64,000 nt of DNA from Ambrosia x helenae (lineage: Eukaryota; Streptophyta; Magnoliopsida; Asterales; Asteraceae), in NCBI GenBank assembly GCA_030844895.1, contig CM061224.1, forward strand, positions 71,742,567 to 71,806,566. Direction: 5' to 3'. The notes under the pieces were generated by a model. That model was not told the DNA's origin. It did no database searches and worked only from the letters and a program-made list of their open reading frames with translations. The position numbers were made by a program, and so were the translations under genes. Of this stretch, positions 43,561 to 54,051 are shown piece after piece (within the stretch, counting starts at the first letter, position 1; every line of letters begins with the position of its first letter).

Positions 43561-44293
43561 ATATTTATTACCTTATTATAGGGTGATATTTGGCATTGTT
43601 TGGGCAACACACTATTCAAATTTTCAAGAAGTATAACTTTTGCTAAGGTGAGTTTACATAGCCCCTTTACTCTATTTTCACTATTTTTAGGGTGAAACTT
43701 GTTTAAACATTTTATACTATCATTTACTCATATTTACTTATGACTCAATTACAACATCATTCTATCATTTGACTGTAACAAAAAGACACAGTACAATCAT
43801 TAACAATGATCAAGCCGCCTGTTTAGATTATAGCGCTATAGGTCTGACAAACCCATCCCCGCATAAATTCAGGGATGATCGATAACAGTAACAACATTAG
43901 ACTAACTTGCGAGTTAGGCCTCAGTCGACACAAGGTTTGATTGTACAAAGACGCATTGTTACATGTCGGTATCATACTCTATCATCATACAACTGTGAAT
44001 GTTGTACAAACTATTGTTATCAATTATTTTCAAAAACCTATGTATTCTCACCAACTTTTGTTGACCCAAAATATTTTCAACTTAACATGTTTCAGGTTCT
44101 ACTTGCTTGAAGATTTAAGTTAATGCTTGAAGATGTGTGCATAGTATTAATCATTTTGATGTACGAATTCTTGTAGAGCAATTGTATGTAATTTATTTAA
44201 ATCATTTAATGAAATTTATTATTCACCATGAGCTACTGAACAATCATCACTACGTGACATCCCGATGTTTCCGCCATCGGTTGGGGTGTTACA

Positions 44294-44626
44294 CAAGTCA
44301 CTAATTATGTTTAAATCAGTAAATATGAATTTTTTTTTCAACCAGAGCCGAATAGGTTAATAAAGTTATACGTTGTTTTAAGTTAGGTATCAATATTAGT
44401 ATGTTAGAGTTGTACATTTGTTTAGTCTTTAGGATAGGTGTTAATATTAGAGTTACATTAAAGTTCTACATTCTTTTAGGTTAGGTGTTAGCATTGGCGT
44501 TGTACATTGTTAATTTGTTTAAGGTCAGATATTAATATTAGAGTTATACATCAGTCTATTTCATATGTAAAATTGATGTATCATATTAAATTTCTCAACC
44601 CGGGACGCTCCCGGGGTATAATCTAG
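44294..44626 (+). mobile_element. Helitron 3' end (plus strand)
   Basis: Hairpin CCCGGGA-CGC-TCCCGGG (44599-44615), TATAAT, then CTAG at 44623-44626 followed by T: the standard Helitron 3' terminus. Upstream, 44384-44563 has about four degenerate copies of a 60-bp motif (TTAGGTGTTAATATTAGAG). The 5' end (TC) could not be fixed, and the left limit given is just the LTR edge. Confidence 0.55.
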
Positions 44627-46199
44627 TTAATGATATAATGGACCCCATCATCCCTTAGTGTTTTATAAACCACTAGATATTTGCCCGCGTGTACACGCGG
44701 TTCACCAACTTACAATTATTTGGAGACGTAAAACGTATAAAAAAAATATAGTAGAAATATTTTATTAAAATTTAAAAGCAAGCAATACGCAATTTATTCA
44801 AATATCACTAAATATTTCCTTATACACCATATTTTTTGTTTTATTCTTGACATTCCCATGAAGCCAAAAAAAAAAAAAAATTATAGCATACACTTCCACC
44901 CATAATAGTTTGTAAACAAACCTGAATCTATAATAAACCTCGTCGAATACCAACTATTGTGTCTGCATTCTGCAAGCCACAAAAAGAAAGAAAGAAACAT
45001 GTTTAAAAAACGTATCAATTATGTTAGATGATATTTAAAACATAGTCCTATAATTTTTGCAGCCACCAAAAAGATTACATATTTAGTTATTTGAGATTCA
45101 ATGCTATGTGCAAGTGTAACTCACCCTTAGTAACTTTTCACAGCACGCTTATCGTTCTTTTCATAATTCTCAAATGGGTCATTAAAAAAATCATGCTAAA
45201 ATTTTAACATGTTGCAATTTAGTTGGAAGTTTTTTAACATTCTTTTCATGAGTACATTTTACAGGTGAAAAAAGATGAGATTAGTCCAAAGATATTTTGC
45301 TTTTTTATGCAGTTAGCCGAAAACAGTTACCAAAAGGATTGCATTCTACACATGTATCAACCCTCTAATTATGAAGCCAACGTCTTGCAAATTAAGAGGA
45401 TGGAAGTTAATACCTTGACTTCATCAACTTATCCTTCAAGCAAACCTCCATAACTGCGATGAAATCTACAGAAACAGTCACCATATAGTCATGCTTATTG
45501 ATGCCACTTCTATATGAGGGGCAATTTCATCACTGTCTCATTAAGTGCTATAAGCTTATCACTAAGTAACTAAAACTCATACAACTAACTAAAAAAGACA
45601 CATATCTATGCCTAGCATTCCATCGGGCGGTTTAGCCGCGCCTCATTGCGCCTTATAGTTCCTTGGTTTCTGAATAAAAATGCACACGAAAATTTTAGTT
45701 ATCTTGCATCCAGATGACTGAAATAAAATAATAACACAATGAAATATCAAATGTTACAGGAACTACCATAAGAGTTGAATACATGCTTCTTTCACTGTGA
45801 CGAAATACAGTTTTTCAATCAATAGCCACTCCTAGAAAGAACGTAGAGCTTCAAGTACTTGCCAAAAAAAATGTAAAAAAAATTCTTGAGTTACCATCTT
45901 AATAATGTATATGAATCTTATACATCTAATTAATAAAAATGCCAACTTTTCATTATCGAAACTCTTCATGTTATGAAAAAAGAAAGCACATATTGCACAC
46001 GCTAATGTTGAGAAATATTAAGATGGTCTCTATGCATAGGGTGTATTAAACAATAAAAGAGTTAGCATCATGAACGGGTTACGTTTAATATCAAAAGGAA
46101 TTATTTGCTAAAAGGGAAACTTGTCACATAGGTTGAAGGTTGCTCAACCTGCCCCTGTGCATGAAAAATAAGGTAAAAAAAGATGCAATAAAGCCATAC

Positions 46200-46291
46200 C
46201 TCATCCAAGCCTTCCTGTGTGCAAGGTGTCGATAAACAGAAGCCTCCGGATGTGCAAAGGATTTAGGATTTGAAATAGCCACCAATTTGAG
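46200..46291 (-). pseudogene. Captured exon, host gene not identified
   Basis: 92 bp bounded on the minus strand by a good acceptor (ATTACAG) and donor (GATGAG|GTATGG). It encodes LKLVAISNPKSFAHPEASVY and on to KAWMR. It looks like a genuine exon, but I cannot name the protein. Confidence 0.45.
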
Positions 46292-46589
46292 CTGTAATCC
46301 AAAATTAAAATTTGTCAAAAAGATTGTAATAGCATTAAAAAATATTATGTGAAAATAAATGACAAACAACGTTGAAGGAAGCAAATAAGGAAACATAAAG
46401 AAACAACATCGGGTTTAAAACATGTAGACCCAGTAATACTATACAAAATAGCTACAAACCCGAGTTACTGTACGCGTTTCAACATTGGATGTCCTTGACT
46501 CCATTGTGTAGATATGTAGATAAATTACATTAAACCTCCACAAATCAGATATTAAAAATAAAAACTTTATGCGATAATAACACTAACCT

Positions 46590-46818
46590 TTAACTGCATA
46601 CAGGAATGTTTTTATCGACTTCAGCAAGTGATGTCAAATTAGGAAGCCCGCGAAGAAATGCGAGTCCATCAGAACCAACAGATGTGCACGACATCAGAAT
46701 TAGTGATTCGATGAGAGGACATGAGGCTGTAGTTCCAAATAAGCAAGCATCCTCCAGTTGGCTGCATTTATGGAGCATTGACACGCTGTTGATCTTCCTA
46801 TTATTAGATTCAAAACCT
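46590..46818 (-). pseudogene. Captured exon of an F-box/LRR-type gene
   Basis: After an acceptor (TTTCTGCAG) the minus strand encodes leucine-rich-repeat sequence (CPLIESLILMSCTSVGSDGL, then FLRGLPNLTSL). The spacing of Leu and Cys fits the cysteine-containing LRRs of plant F-box/LRR proteins; similarity to the F-box/LRR protein 15 group is from memory and tentative. The frame ends in a stop soon after LTSL. No F-box is present; only a fragment. Confidence 0.55.
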
Positions 46819-46844
46819 GCAGAAACACCGACATAGATCAGTCG

Positions 46845-47042
46845 ATAGGATGTGCTTTATTTGCTCAGCTAATTACCTAAACGGCGACGTTCTTTGCCAG
46901 CTCAGCAGGTGTGGCCACGTGTTCCATTCCAACTGTGTTGGAAAACAGCTTCACAATAAACAGGGTTCTTGTTCATACTGTCGGTCGCCTATCTTCTCAG
47001 GCGGTACGATCACCGCCATGGCTACAACTGAATCTCCCGGCT
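46845..47042 (+). pseudogene. Captured RING-H2 domain fragment
   Basis: The plus strand encodes CFICSANYL ... LSRCGHVFHSNCV ... CSYCRSP, the complete Cys/His pattern of a RING-H2 finger (E3 ubiquitin ligase type). Only the finger and about 15 further residues are present, starting abruptly next to the F-box/LRR exon on the opposite strand, so it is a captured fragment rather than a gene. Confidence 0.65.
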
Positions 47043-47239
47043 GAATCCATATTGAACTTTAAGAATGACACAAAGCTTAACAGAATTGTTCAAAAGGTTG
47101 AAAGTTCAAAAAACACATATTCGTCAAAGATTCTTCTTGAAACTTAAAAGCTTAACTTCACATCAGATTTCATATAAATGCCAAATTTATAAGAAAACTA
47201 TACCTGTTTTCTTGTATTTGATAGAAGAGACATAATATA

Positions 47240-47590
47240 TGTAACACCCCAACCGATGACGGAAACATCGAGGTGTCACGTAGTGATGATTGTTCAATAG
47301 CTCATGGTACTAAATGGAAGTTGAATAATATTAAACAATTTACAATTCATATTACAAGTAAAGATTACAAAAGTCGATTAATATAAACTAGGTCCAAAGC
47401 TCCTATGTGTTCCAAGACTTGTACAACTTCCAATAGCAAATAAACCTGAAACATGTTGAGTTGGAAAGATGGGGGGGGGGGGTCAACTATAAATAGTTGG
47501 TGAGAATACATAGGTTTTGTATATAGTTGAAAACAATATGTTGTATAGCAATCGTAGTTGAAGTATAATAATGAGTAATGATAGAATATG
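47240..47590 (-). repeat. 3' LTR of the minus-strand non-autonomous element, outer piece
   Basis: Begins TGTAACACCCCAACCGATG on the plus strand, like 63048. It contains an 11-base G run near 47471. Broken at 47590 by the second Sirevirus. Confidence 0.8.
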
Positions 47591-48104
47591 TGTATGTGAG
47601 AGAAAGGATCGATAACAAACAAAGATTGATCAAACAAGTTAGTTTCAGGTGCGGAAACCCTAAAACTATCACAAAATAATAATCAAACAGATTCAAACAC
47701 ACAGATCATCATTTTCAAACGATTTCATTAATAAAACACTTGTTTACACGTTGAATTATGAATACAATCAAGGTTTAAACGTAAAACAAGTTTAACAATA
47801 ACTAGAGAGAGTTTTCAGAAAGAGGAGGGAATAATAATCATCAAAGTTACATTCAAAAATGAACTTGACCTATTTATAGGCCTGCACATTCGCCCAAACT
47901 GTTCATGCGAATGTGCAGGTTCGCCCACATCAACTGGTCGAACCAAGTTTCACTATAATCTAATCCTCATTCGTCCAAAACATTCTTCCTTCGCACCTTT
48001 TAGCCTTCCTTCGCACCTTCTATTTTGCTCCTTCGCACCTTCGATATCTACAAAACAAAATGTGTTTTCCAATCCAAAGCTTTAGTCGCACTTTTGCATC
48101 TACA
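47591..48104 (-). repeat. 3' LTR of the second Sirevirus copy
   Basis: 514 bp, TGTATGTGAG...GCATCTACA, followed by the minus-strand purine tract. It is visibly more diverged from the first copy's LTRs than those are from each other. Confidence 0.88.
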
Positions 48105-48117
48105 AACTCCCCCTCGA

Positions 48118-51100
48118 CTATTGCTTGGATTGTGTTCGTCGTTGTTCGTCCATCCTCTTGTTCCACAGTCTGATATGTCTTTGAATCATTTGTTCTCTTG
48201 TCAACACCGGTTCCTGAAATTGTTTTTGTTTCTTCGTTTTCAGCTCTGGCACCTTTTGCTTCTCCACAAACTTTCCCAACTTTTCATCATAGTCACACCC
48301 AGCATTGATATCAAACGCAAAGCACAGAAATACCACGCGTTGGTACTTTCCTGCTTGCTCAGCATCTTTAGCATCTGAATAGATCGGATTATAGAAAAGC
48401 ATGATGATATCCTCATGTGAACAGTTTATCAACCACATGGGATCAAAGATATGCACTTTCTTATAATTCGACTCTCCATCCTTCAACACAATCACGGCCT
48501 CTGCATTCTTCCAATCATAATACCACCAGATGAAGTTTTTGGCAAAGTGTTGCGGAATAGGCATCAAATGAATCTTTTTCAACACTTGCGGTGGTTTGTA
48601 TTTCAATGTCACTTTGGGCGTACCAGTTATCAAATCAATATCCTTCTTATGAACGATTCGCTTTGGATATTGTGGTGTAAACAAGTCCCACTTAGTTCGG
48701 CTTTCTCGAGTCATCTTCTCAGCAAAATAAGTAATCTGACTATTTGACGCTCCCGTTAAACGGTGACGACAAATGTCTCTGATTGCCCAATAAGGAAGTG
48801 TCTTCAAGTGATGAAACTTCTCGAAATACAGAATCCCTTTCTCCCATTTTACTGCGAAGCATCTCAACTCTTTAACAAACTTCCAAGCCAATGCACGACC
48901 TTTGAAAATCTTATTGTGAAGTTTGTAAAAGCTGCCTTGAATGTCAGGTTTCGGACGATTATTCTCCTTTTCTTTCAACTTCTTCAACAACTCTTTTAAG
49001 CTTTCTGATTGCTCGAACCGTGGCTTGTTATGTCCTTTAAAGATTTCATTTTCAAAGACTTTCCTCTTATCTTTTGCTAGCTTCTCGGCATGGTTTAGCA
49101 ATTCGTCTGAGAAAGAAAATCCACAATCTTGATCTGTCCTGAAATATTGTGGATACTCTTCGCTCGTTATATCTTCCATTTCGACTTCCTCGAATGCAGG
49201 AACATCACGATCATCCAAGTGATTTCCAGCTTCCTTTTCAGGAATCTTAGGAATAAAATTATCTGCAAGCAATTCTTCTAACGTCTTGCCCACTTGCTTT
49301 GCTAAACCTTCAAGAATTTCTTTCGAAATAGCCGCAGAAACTTCCCCATCCTCAAGATCAGGGTCATCATACTCCAACTCGAATAGTTTGTTGTTAGATT
49401 CAAATATTTCTGGGAACATGCTAGTCATGTCGATCGTCCAGACTCGATCAGTTAACATCTGACGATACTTGTTCTTATCTTCTTCAGACAATGATTGCAA
49501 TTTCTCGTTCCAGAAAATATCTTCATCATCAACATTCTCACCAGGAGCTTTAGAGCTCGATTCACCGCCCTTATCTGAGTCACGTTTCTCATAAGTAAAC
49601 TTATCAGCATCATTATCATCGTCATCACTACTATCATCAAATGCAGAGCCGTCTCCATCACTCGAACCATCATCCGATCCTCCATCATCCTTATCATCCT
49701 TTTTCTTCTTCTTTGTATCATTACCAGCATCCTCATCTAGTTCATCATCTTCTTCTTCATCAGACAGTTCATAATCGACTTGATCTTCTTCTCTTTCTTT
49801 GTCAACTTCACCAGCTTGAAGTTGAGGAGCCTGAGAGTACAAGTTCTTGATCAGATCGTCCATATGCTTGTTACTCTTTTTCAGCTGTTTGTTCTCCTCC
49901 TTCAAGACTATGATTCTTCTGGTGTTACGTTGCTCATGCTTCAGCAACTTCTTGTTTTCTCTTTTCAATCTCTTGATTGTCTTCTTCAAAGTCTCATTAT
50001 CATCTGCCGATGTGACCACGACTTCCAACATCTTCTTGTCATTAGATTTTAACTGCTCGATCTCCGTTTGTTGTTTAGTAATCAAATTCATCAACTCAGA
50101 TGATCTCTGATTCACAGCAGTCATGATGTCACTGTCCACCGATACTTTTGTCTTCTTTGGTGGTTCAACAGCTTCATGCAGTTTACCTTTTCTGATTTTC
50201 TTTAGTACATTATCCAATGCTTCATTCACATCATCCATTGGAATTTCTTCAGTTTGTGGTGTGCTAGATGTTGTTGCAGTCTTCTGTTTCTTTTGAACTG
50301 GTGCGGTAACCGGTGATTTAGAACTTGTAGCTGGCGGCAGTTTCTTACCAGCAATCAACGATTCTATCTCTTTCTTCCTCTTTATACTCGGCTTCTCCTG
50401 TTTCTTCTTCTCTTTTCTAACAGCTTGCACAGGAGAACCAACCAATGTGCCTTCAGCATTAAAACTCAAATCTTCTACATCAACGGGAATAGGACTTTTG
50501 TTCCCTTGATCATCTTCTCTTTGGCTAGCAGACGCACCAGCCTCAGTGGCCTTGGGCAAGGTGGTCATCTCTACTGTCTCAGCATCAGAATTCCATTGTT
50601 CTTCCTCAATCGTCTCTTCTGAATCAATGGAAGCTTCATCAACAATGTGTAAACCCTTTTTCGCCATACTCTTATTCCTTCTCTGAGTATTTTTCTTCTT
50701 TTCTGGTTCAACAACCTCAATCCTTATCTCTTGTTTCTTTGTCTTACCACTCTTCGCGCCTACATTCACAACTTGTCTCTTGCGCTTAGCGTCAGGATCA
50801 ACATGATGTAAAGGATTATCAGCATCAGAATCACTGTTCACATTTCTAACAAGCCCCTCACCTGGATCTTTATAATCCACCCTAGCTAGGTGTCCAAACA
50901 AACGTCTAACTGGAGGACGTTCTTCTACAGACAAACCCTTATAAGCCTTCATTCTAGCTAGTGTGTTCAACGACATGTGTTCCTGAACAACAATGTGTTT
51001 AGGATCTCTTTTCAGTTCTTTGTACTTGTGATCGAATATCATTTGAAGAAAACGAGGATATAAAAGAAACTTCAGGTTCCTCGTTCCATTCACGGGCTCC

Positions 51101-51699
51101 AGTAAGTGAGACATCAGCATGCCAGAGACATTGAACGGTTTGTTCAATACTAAAGCAACCATCATCGAACTGATGCTCTTCCTCATCAAGTCATAACCTC
51201 CCGCAGCAGATCCGAAAACGTGAATTAAAACATGTGCCAGATACTTGAACTGTGGGCACAGTTTTCCTTTATGTAACGAACCGTCAGTGATAGGTCCGTT
51301 GTACTTCATCCTGAGAAAACACTTTCGTTGATCCATGAATGTAAACTCCTTAGGATCTTTCGGATCATCATCCAGATTCAGTGCTTCTCTTAAATCCTCT
51401 TCGCACACAATCACTCGTTGTCCCTGAATTTTGCTCGTCAAGCAAGATTCGCATTTCCAGAAATCTAGTTTAGCATTAGACCAGAATTCCTGAATCATAT
51501 CTCTATAGATCACTGTCGGCGTAGCAATGGCATCAATTACTCTGCTTCTCTTCAAAAATTCAATGATACCGACAAATTCTGTGTGCTTCTTCACATCGCC
51601 AAGATATGCGCAACAGTTGTGCGCATTCTCAAAATCTAGCTGCTTAGCAGGCTGTGATGAGGATCCTGTTTGTTCCGCCGACTTCTGCTGTTCAGACAT
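48118..51699 (-). CDS. Extra (env-position) ORF, intact copy
   Basis: Start chosen at the ATG 51697-51699 (MSEQQKSAEQTG), nine bases after a strong acceptor; the open frame continues upstream only through intron-like sequence. About 1193 codons without interruption: N-terminal Cys-containing domain (CESCLTSKIQGQR), basic linker (KRKRQVVNVGAKSGKTKK), coiled coil, acidic Asp/Ser-rich stretch, C-terminal domain with FIWWYYDWKNAEAVIVLKDG. No signal peptide or membrane helix. An unbroken frame in a copy whose pol and gag are broken suggests youth or selection. Function unknown. Confidence 0.85.
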   Translation of the reverse strand: MSEQQKSAEQTGSSSQPAKQLDFENAHNCCAYLGDVKKHTEFVGIIEFLKRSRVIDAIATPTVIYRDMIQEFWSNAKLDFWKCESCLTSKIQGQRVIVCEEDLREALNLDDDPKDPKEFTFMDQRKCFLRMKYNGPITDGSLHKGKLCPQFKYLAHVLIHVFGSAAGGYDLMRKSISSMMVALVLNKPFNVSGMLMSHLLEPVNGTRNLKFLLYPRFLQMIFDHKYKELKRDPKHIVVQEHMSLNTLARMKAYKGLSVEERPPVRRLFGHLARVDYKDPGEGLVRNVNSDSDADNPLHHVDPDAKRKRQVVNVGAKSGKTKKQEIRIEVVEPEKKKNTQRRNKSMAKKGLHIVDEASIDSEETIEEEQWNSDAETVEMTTLPKATEAGASASQREDDQGNKSPIPVDVEDLSFNAEGTLVGSPVQAVRKEKKKQEKPSIKRKKEIESLIAGKKLPPATSSKSPVTAPVQKKQKTATTSSTPQTEEIPMDDVNEALDNVLKKIRKGKLHEAVEPPKKTKVSVDSDIMTAVNQRSSELMNLITKQQTEIEQLKSNDKKMLEVVVTSADDNETLKKTIKRLKRENKKLLKHEQRNTRRIIVLKEENKQLKKSNKHMDDLIKNLYSQAPQLQAGEVDKEREEDQVDYELSDEEEDDELDEDAGNDTKKKKKDDKDDGGSDDGSSDGDGSAFDDSSDDDDNDADKFTYEKRDSDKGGESSSKAPGENVDDEDIFWNEKLQSLSEEDKNKYRQMLTDRVWTIDMTSMFPEIFESNNKLFELEYDDPDLEDGEVSAAISKEILEGLAKQVGKTLEELLADNFIPKIPEKEAGNHLDDRDVPAFEEVEMEDITSEEYPQYFRTDQDCGFSFSDELLNHAEKLAKDKRKVFENEIFKGHNKPRFEQSESLKELLKKLKEKENNRPKPDIQGSFYKLHNKIFKGRALAWKFVKELRCFAVKWEKGILYFEKFHHLKTLPYWAIRDICRHRLTGASNSQITYFAEKMTRESRTKWDLFTPQYPKRIVHKKDIDLITGTPKVTLKYKPPQVLKKIHLMPIPQHFAKNFIWWYYDWKNAEAVIVLKDGESNYKKVHIFDPMWLINCSHEDIIMLFYNPIYSDAKDAEQAGKYQRVVFLCFAFDINAGCDYDEKLGKFVEKQKVPELKTKKQKQFQEPVLTREQMIQRHIRLWNKRMDEQRRTQSKQ

Positions 51700-51707
51700 T
51701 GTTAGAT

Positions 51708-52426
51708 CTGCAAAACAAACAAACACACAAGTTAAAAATCGACAAAATATCAAAATTGAAAATTTTTGGTCAAAAATCTCCTCCTTCGCCCAAACGGGGG
51801 TACGAAGGTGTCTTTGTAAAGGTACAAATGAGAGATAATGGGTACGAATGTGATGATTTTGATACAAATGTTTCATTCGCCCATCTATTCCTCTTTCGCC
51901 CATTTCATTTTCTTCCTTCGCCCATTCGAACTGGTCGAAGGAAGCAGTTCATAAATTTGAAAAATCAATTTTGAAATTTAATCATTCTGAACATGTCCAT
52001 TTGATTGTATTGAGGCCTAATCATGCCGATAAACATTCCTAGACTACCAGTTTTAACAATTATTGATTGTGTTTGTGTTTTCACCCAAAAACTAGGGTTT
52101 AAACATCAACTGAACAATCTGACATGTTTTAAACAATGTTTTTGATTATTTCTCCCCCTAAAACACACACACAATCAACCCTAGGCATCAATTTGTATTA
52201 TTATGTTGATTTTGAACATTTTTTAGACAGTTAGGACTTGGATAGAAAAACAGGGATTAGATCTTGAAATCCTTGTTGTTTACCTGTAAAAATGATAGCA
52301 AACTGATCAGTGTTAATGCACGAACACAATAGAATGATTTTAAATGAACGAGCAATAAGGTGAGGTTATGATCAAAAATCTGGAAAAAGTATGAATGAGG
52401 TTCGAATGAGAAGAGGGGTATATATA
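51708..52426 (-). promoter_or_regulatory. Internal promoter and 5'-UTR intron, second copy
   Basis: TATATATA at 52419-52426, donor TACAG|GTAAAC at 52284/52283 (better than in the first copy), T-rich tract and TTTTGCAG acceptor ending at 51708, ATG nine bases on. The intron is 576 bp. Positions match the first copy within a few bases although the intron sequence has diverged strongly. Confidence 0.55.
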
Positions 52427-54051
52427 GGCCTGTCCCTTCGCCCGTTTTGATGATACGAAGGAGAAACTTTTCTCTCCTTCGACCCTATTGAAAGAGTTCG
52501 AATGAGATAAAAAGGGTTCGAATGAGATATTTATCATGAACACTCTCCTTCGCCCATCAAAGCATACGAATGAACAAAGAAAAAATCCCACATTCGACCA
52601 AACGAATGGGCGAATGAGAATTGGGATTTTTGAAAATTTTCCAAATCTCAAAAACGAGTCCCGGTTCAATTATTTTCCAACTTTTAAGCATCCAACATTC
52701 ATGTTTTCACATTTTAAAAGTTACAAAGCTCAAATGGTGTATCCAGGTTTAGAAAATCGACATCAACCACCATCAGTTATCAAAAATAAGGTGAAAATGA
52801 AAAATCTTTTTGGATTTTCTAAAGTTTATGCTAAAACACACCTAAAATCTTTTTGAGTTTTGTAATTTTTGACTAGAAAAGAAAATGCAGAAATGTAAAT
52901 GAAAAACTGTAAATATTTTTGTGATTTCAGGTAAAGGGATCATATCAGTTTTTGAGAAATCTGATCACACCGTTGATCTTTTGAAATTATTATCATTAAA
53001 GACAATGTGTGATCTGGCAACTGCTGATATTGTGATCCACATAAACTCACATGCAGACTTTTGTGCAGTGCTTTATACTGATACTGATATTTATAGTATA
53101 AACGCAATTGTCTGTGGTTCCCACGCACACGACATACTCCCGTATCAAGAAGTAAATGCACAAAGACTCATTGTAAAGCGTGATTATGCTTTCGTCGTCT
53201 GTAATTGTACAAGATATAATGCATAGAGGTATACAGGTCAGCAAATTAATGCAGCAAAGTAACATATGCACTATACCAGGTTGAGGACTGATATTAATCA
53301 TGATTTGCATCAATGATCAATACGATGTAATAGATAATCTTTGATCATCATATAACATGGAAAGTTCCTCAATTCGGTAACTTTAGGATTTGGCATATAG
53401 CTCTTTTATAAAGACACCCTGTCTGATCTAGGTCCGTAATGACTTACAGCAGAAGATCAGAGAGGCTATCCCCAGACAACTAATAACATAACGACCCTAA
53501 ACCTCTGAGTTTTGTACAAATACCCTATCAAACGAAATTACGGTACTAAGACCATATGCCCATGAGGAGTTCATCCACACAACAAATCGTTTGATATGTA
53601 TGTATCAGGCACGCAGTATTAGGTCTACGAAGCCTATCAGCACATCGCACAGACTCAGACACACGCCCTATATAGCATTACATTTTTTAGAATGTGTCAG
53701 ATCCCCACTGATGTACTATCATTTCCCTTTATACTCCAGGAAATCATTTTAGAATTTTCTGATTTTTATAGATTTTCGAATTTACTGTTCCCAAGGATAA
53801 GCTGGAGCATTTCAAATATGTGACTGCCCAGATATCATTTGTTCACAGAAATCTGACGGCATTAATCTAAGGGAAGAAGATATAGCAGTCAACAAAGAAA
53901 TTTTTCAATTTTTATGGATTTTTAAATTTTTCAATGTTTTTGGATTTTCGAAATTTTTCTGAAAAACAGTAAAAACTTAAACTAAAAAGTGATAGACTGA
54001 GGTGGTGATCAGTCCTGTTTTTCTTTAATACCATTAGCTTTCAAAAGATAA
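52427..54051 (-). other. Spacer between pol and extra ORF, second copy
   Basis: Non-coding; almost identical to 28775-30400 from about 52930 onward. At 54052 a 50-bp deletion relative to the first copy truncates pol. Confidence 0.6.

Larger units (their letters stand above)
40862..44293 (+). mobile_element. Non-autonomous LTR element, plus-strand fragment (3' internal end and 3' LTR)
   Basis: Homologous in reverse to 60789-61560 and its LTR. The internal part has the 10-residue repeat ORF, a hairpin and a purine tract. The LTR begins TGTAACATCTCGCG at 41334 and ends GGGGTGTTACA at 44293. No pol is present in the corresponding full copy, so the family depends on other elements. Confidence 0.7.
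41334..44293 (+). repeat. 3' LTR of the plus-strand non-autonomous element
   Basis: 2960 bp including a 536-bp solo LTR. 43650-43960 is the clear reverse complement of 59820-60110. A TATA-like CTATAAATTG is near 41870. Two tRNA-like hairpins lie inside. The remainder has no coding sequence. Confidence 0.7.
44673..47239 (-). mobile_element. Helitron on the minus strand carrying host gene fragments
   Basis: Its 3' end is read on the minus strand: a 16-base palindrome CCGCGTGTACACGCGG (44685-44700), a short AT spacer, CTAG (44673-44676) and a following T. To its right lie pieces of at least two unrelated host genes with intron remnants, as expected for a gene-capturing Helitron. The 5' terminus is not identified; the right limit is the LTR at 47240. 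Confidence 0.55.

Noticed and set aside
45265..45453. 62-codon plus-strand frame within the Helitron
   Set aside because: No motif, no splice context, opposite strand to the main captured gene; likely chance.
47471..47481. G homopolymer as a functional element
   Set aside because: Corresponding LTR positions have shorter G runs (for example 63295); simple slippage or assembly uncertainty.
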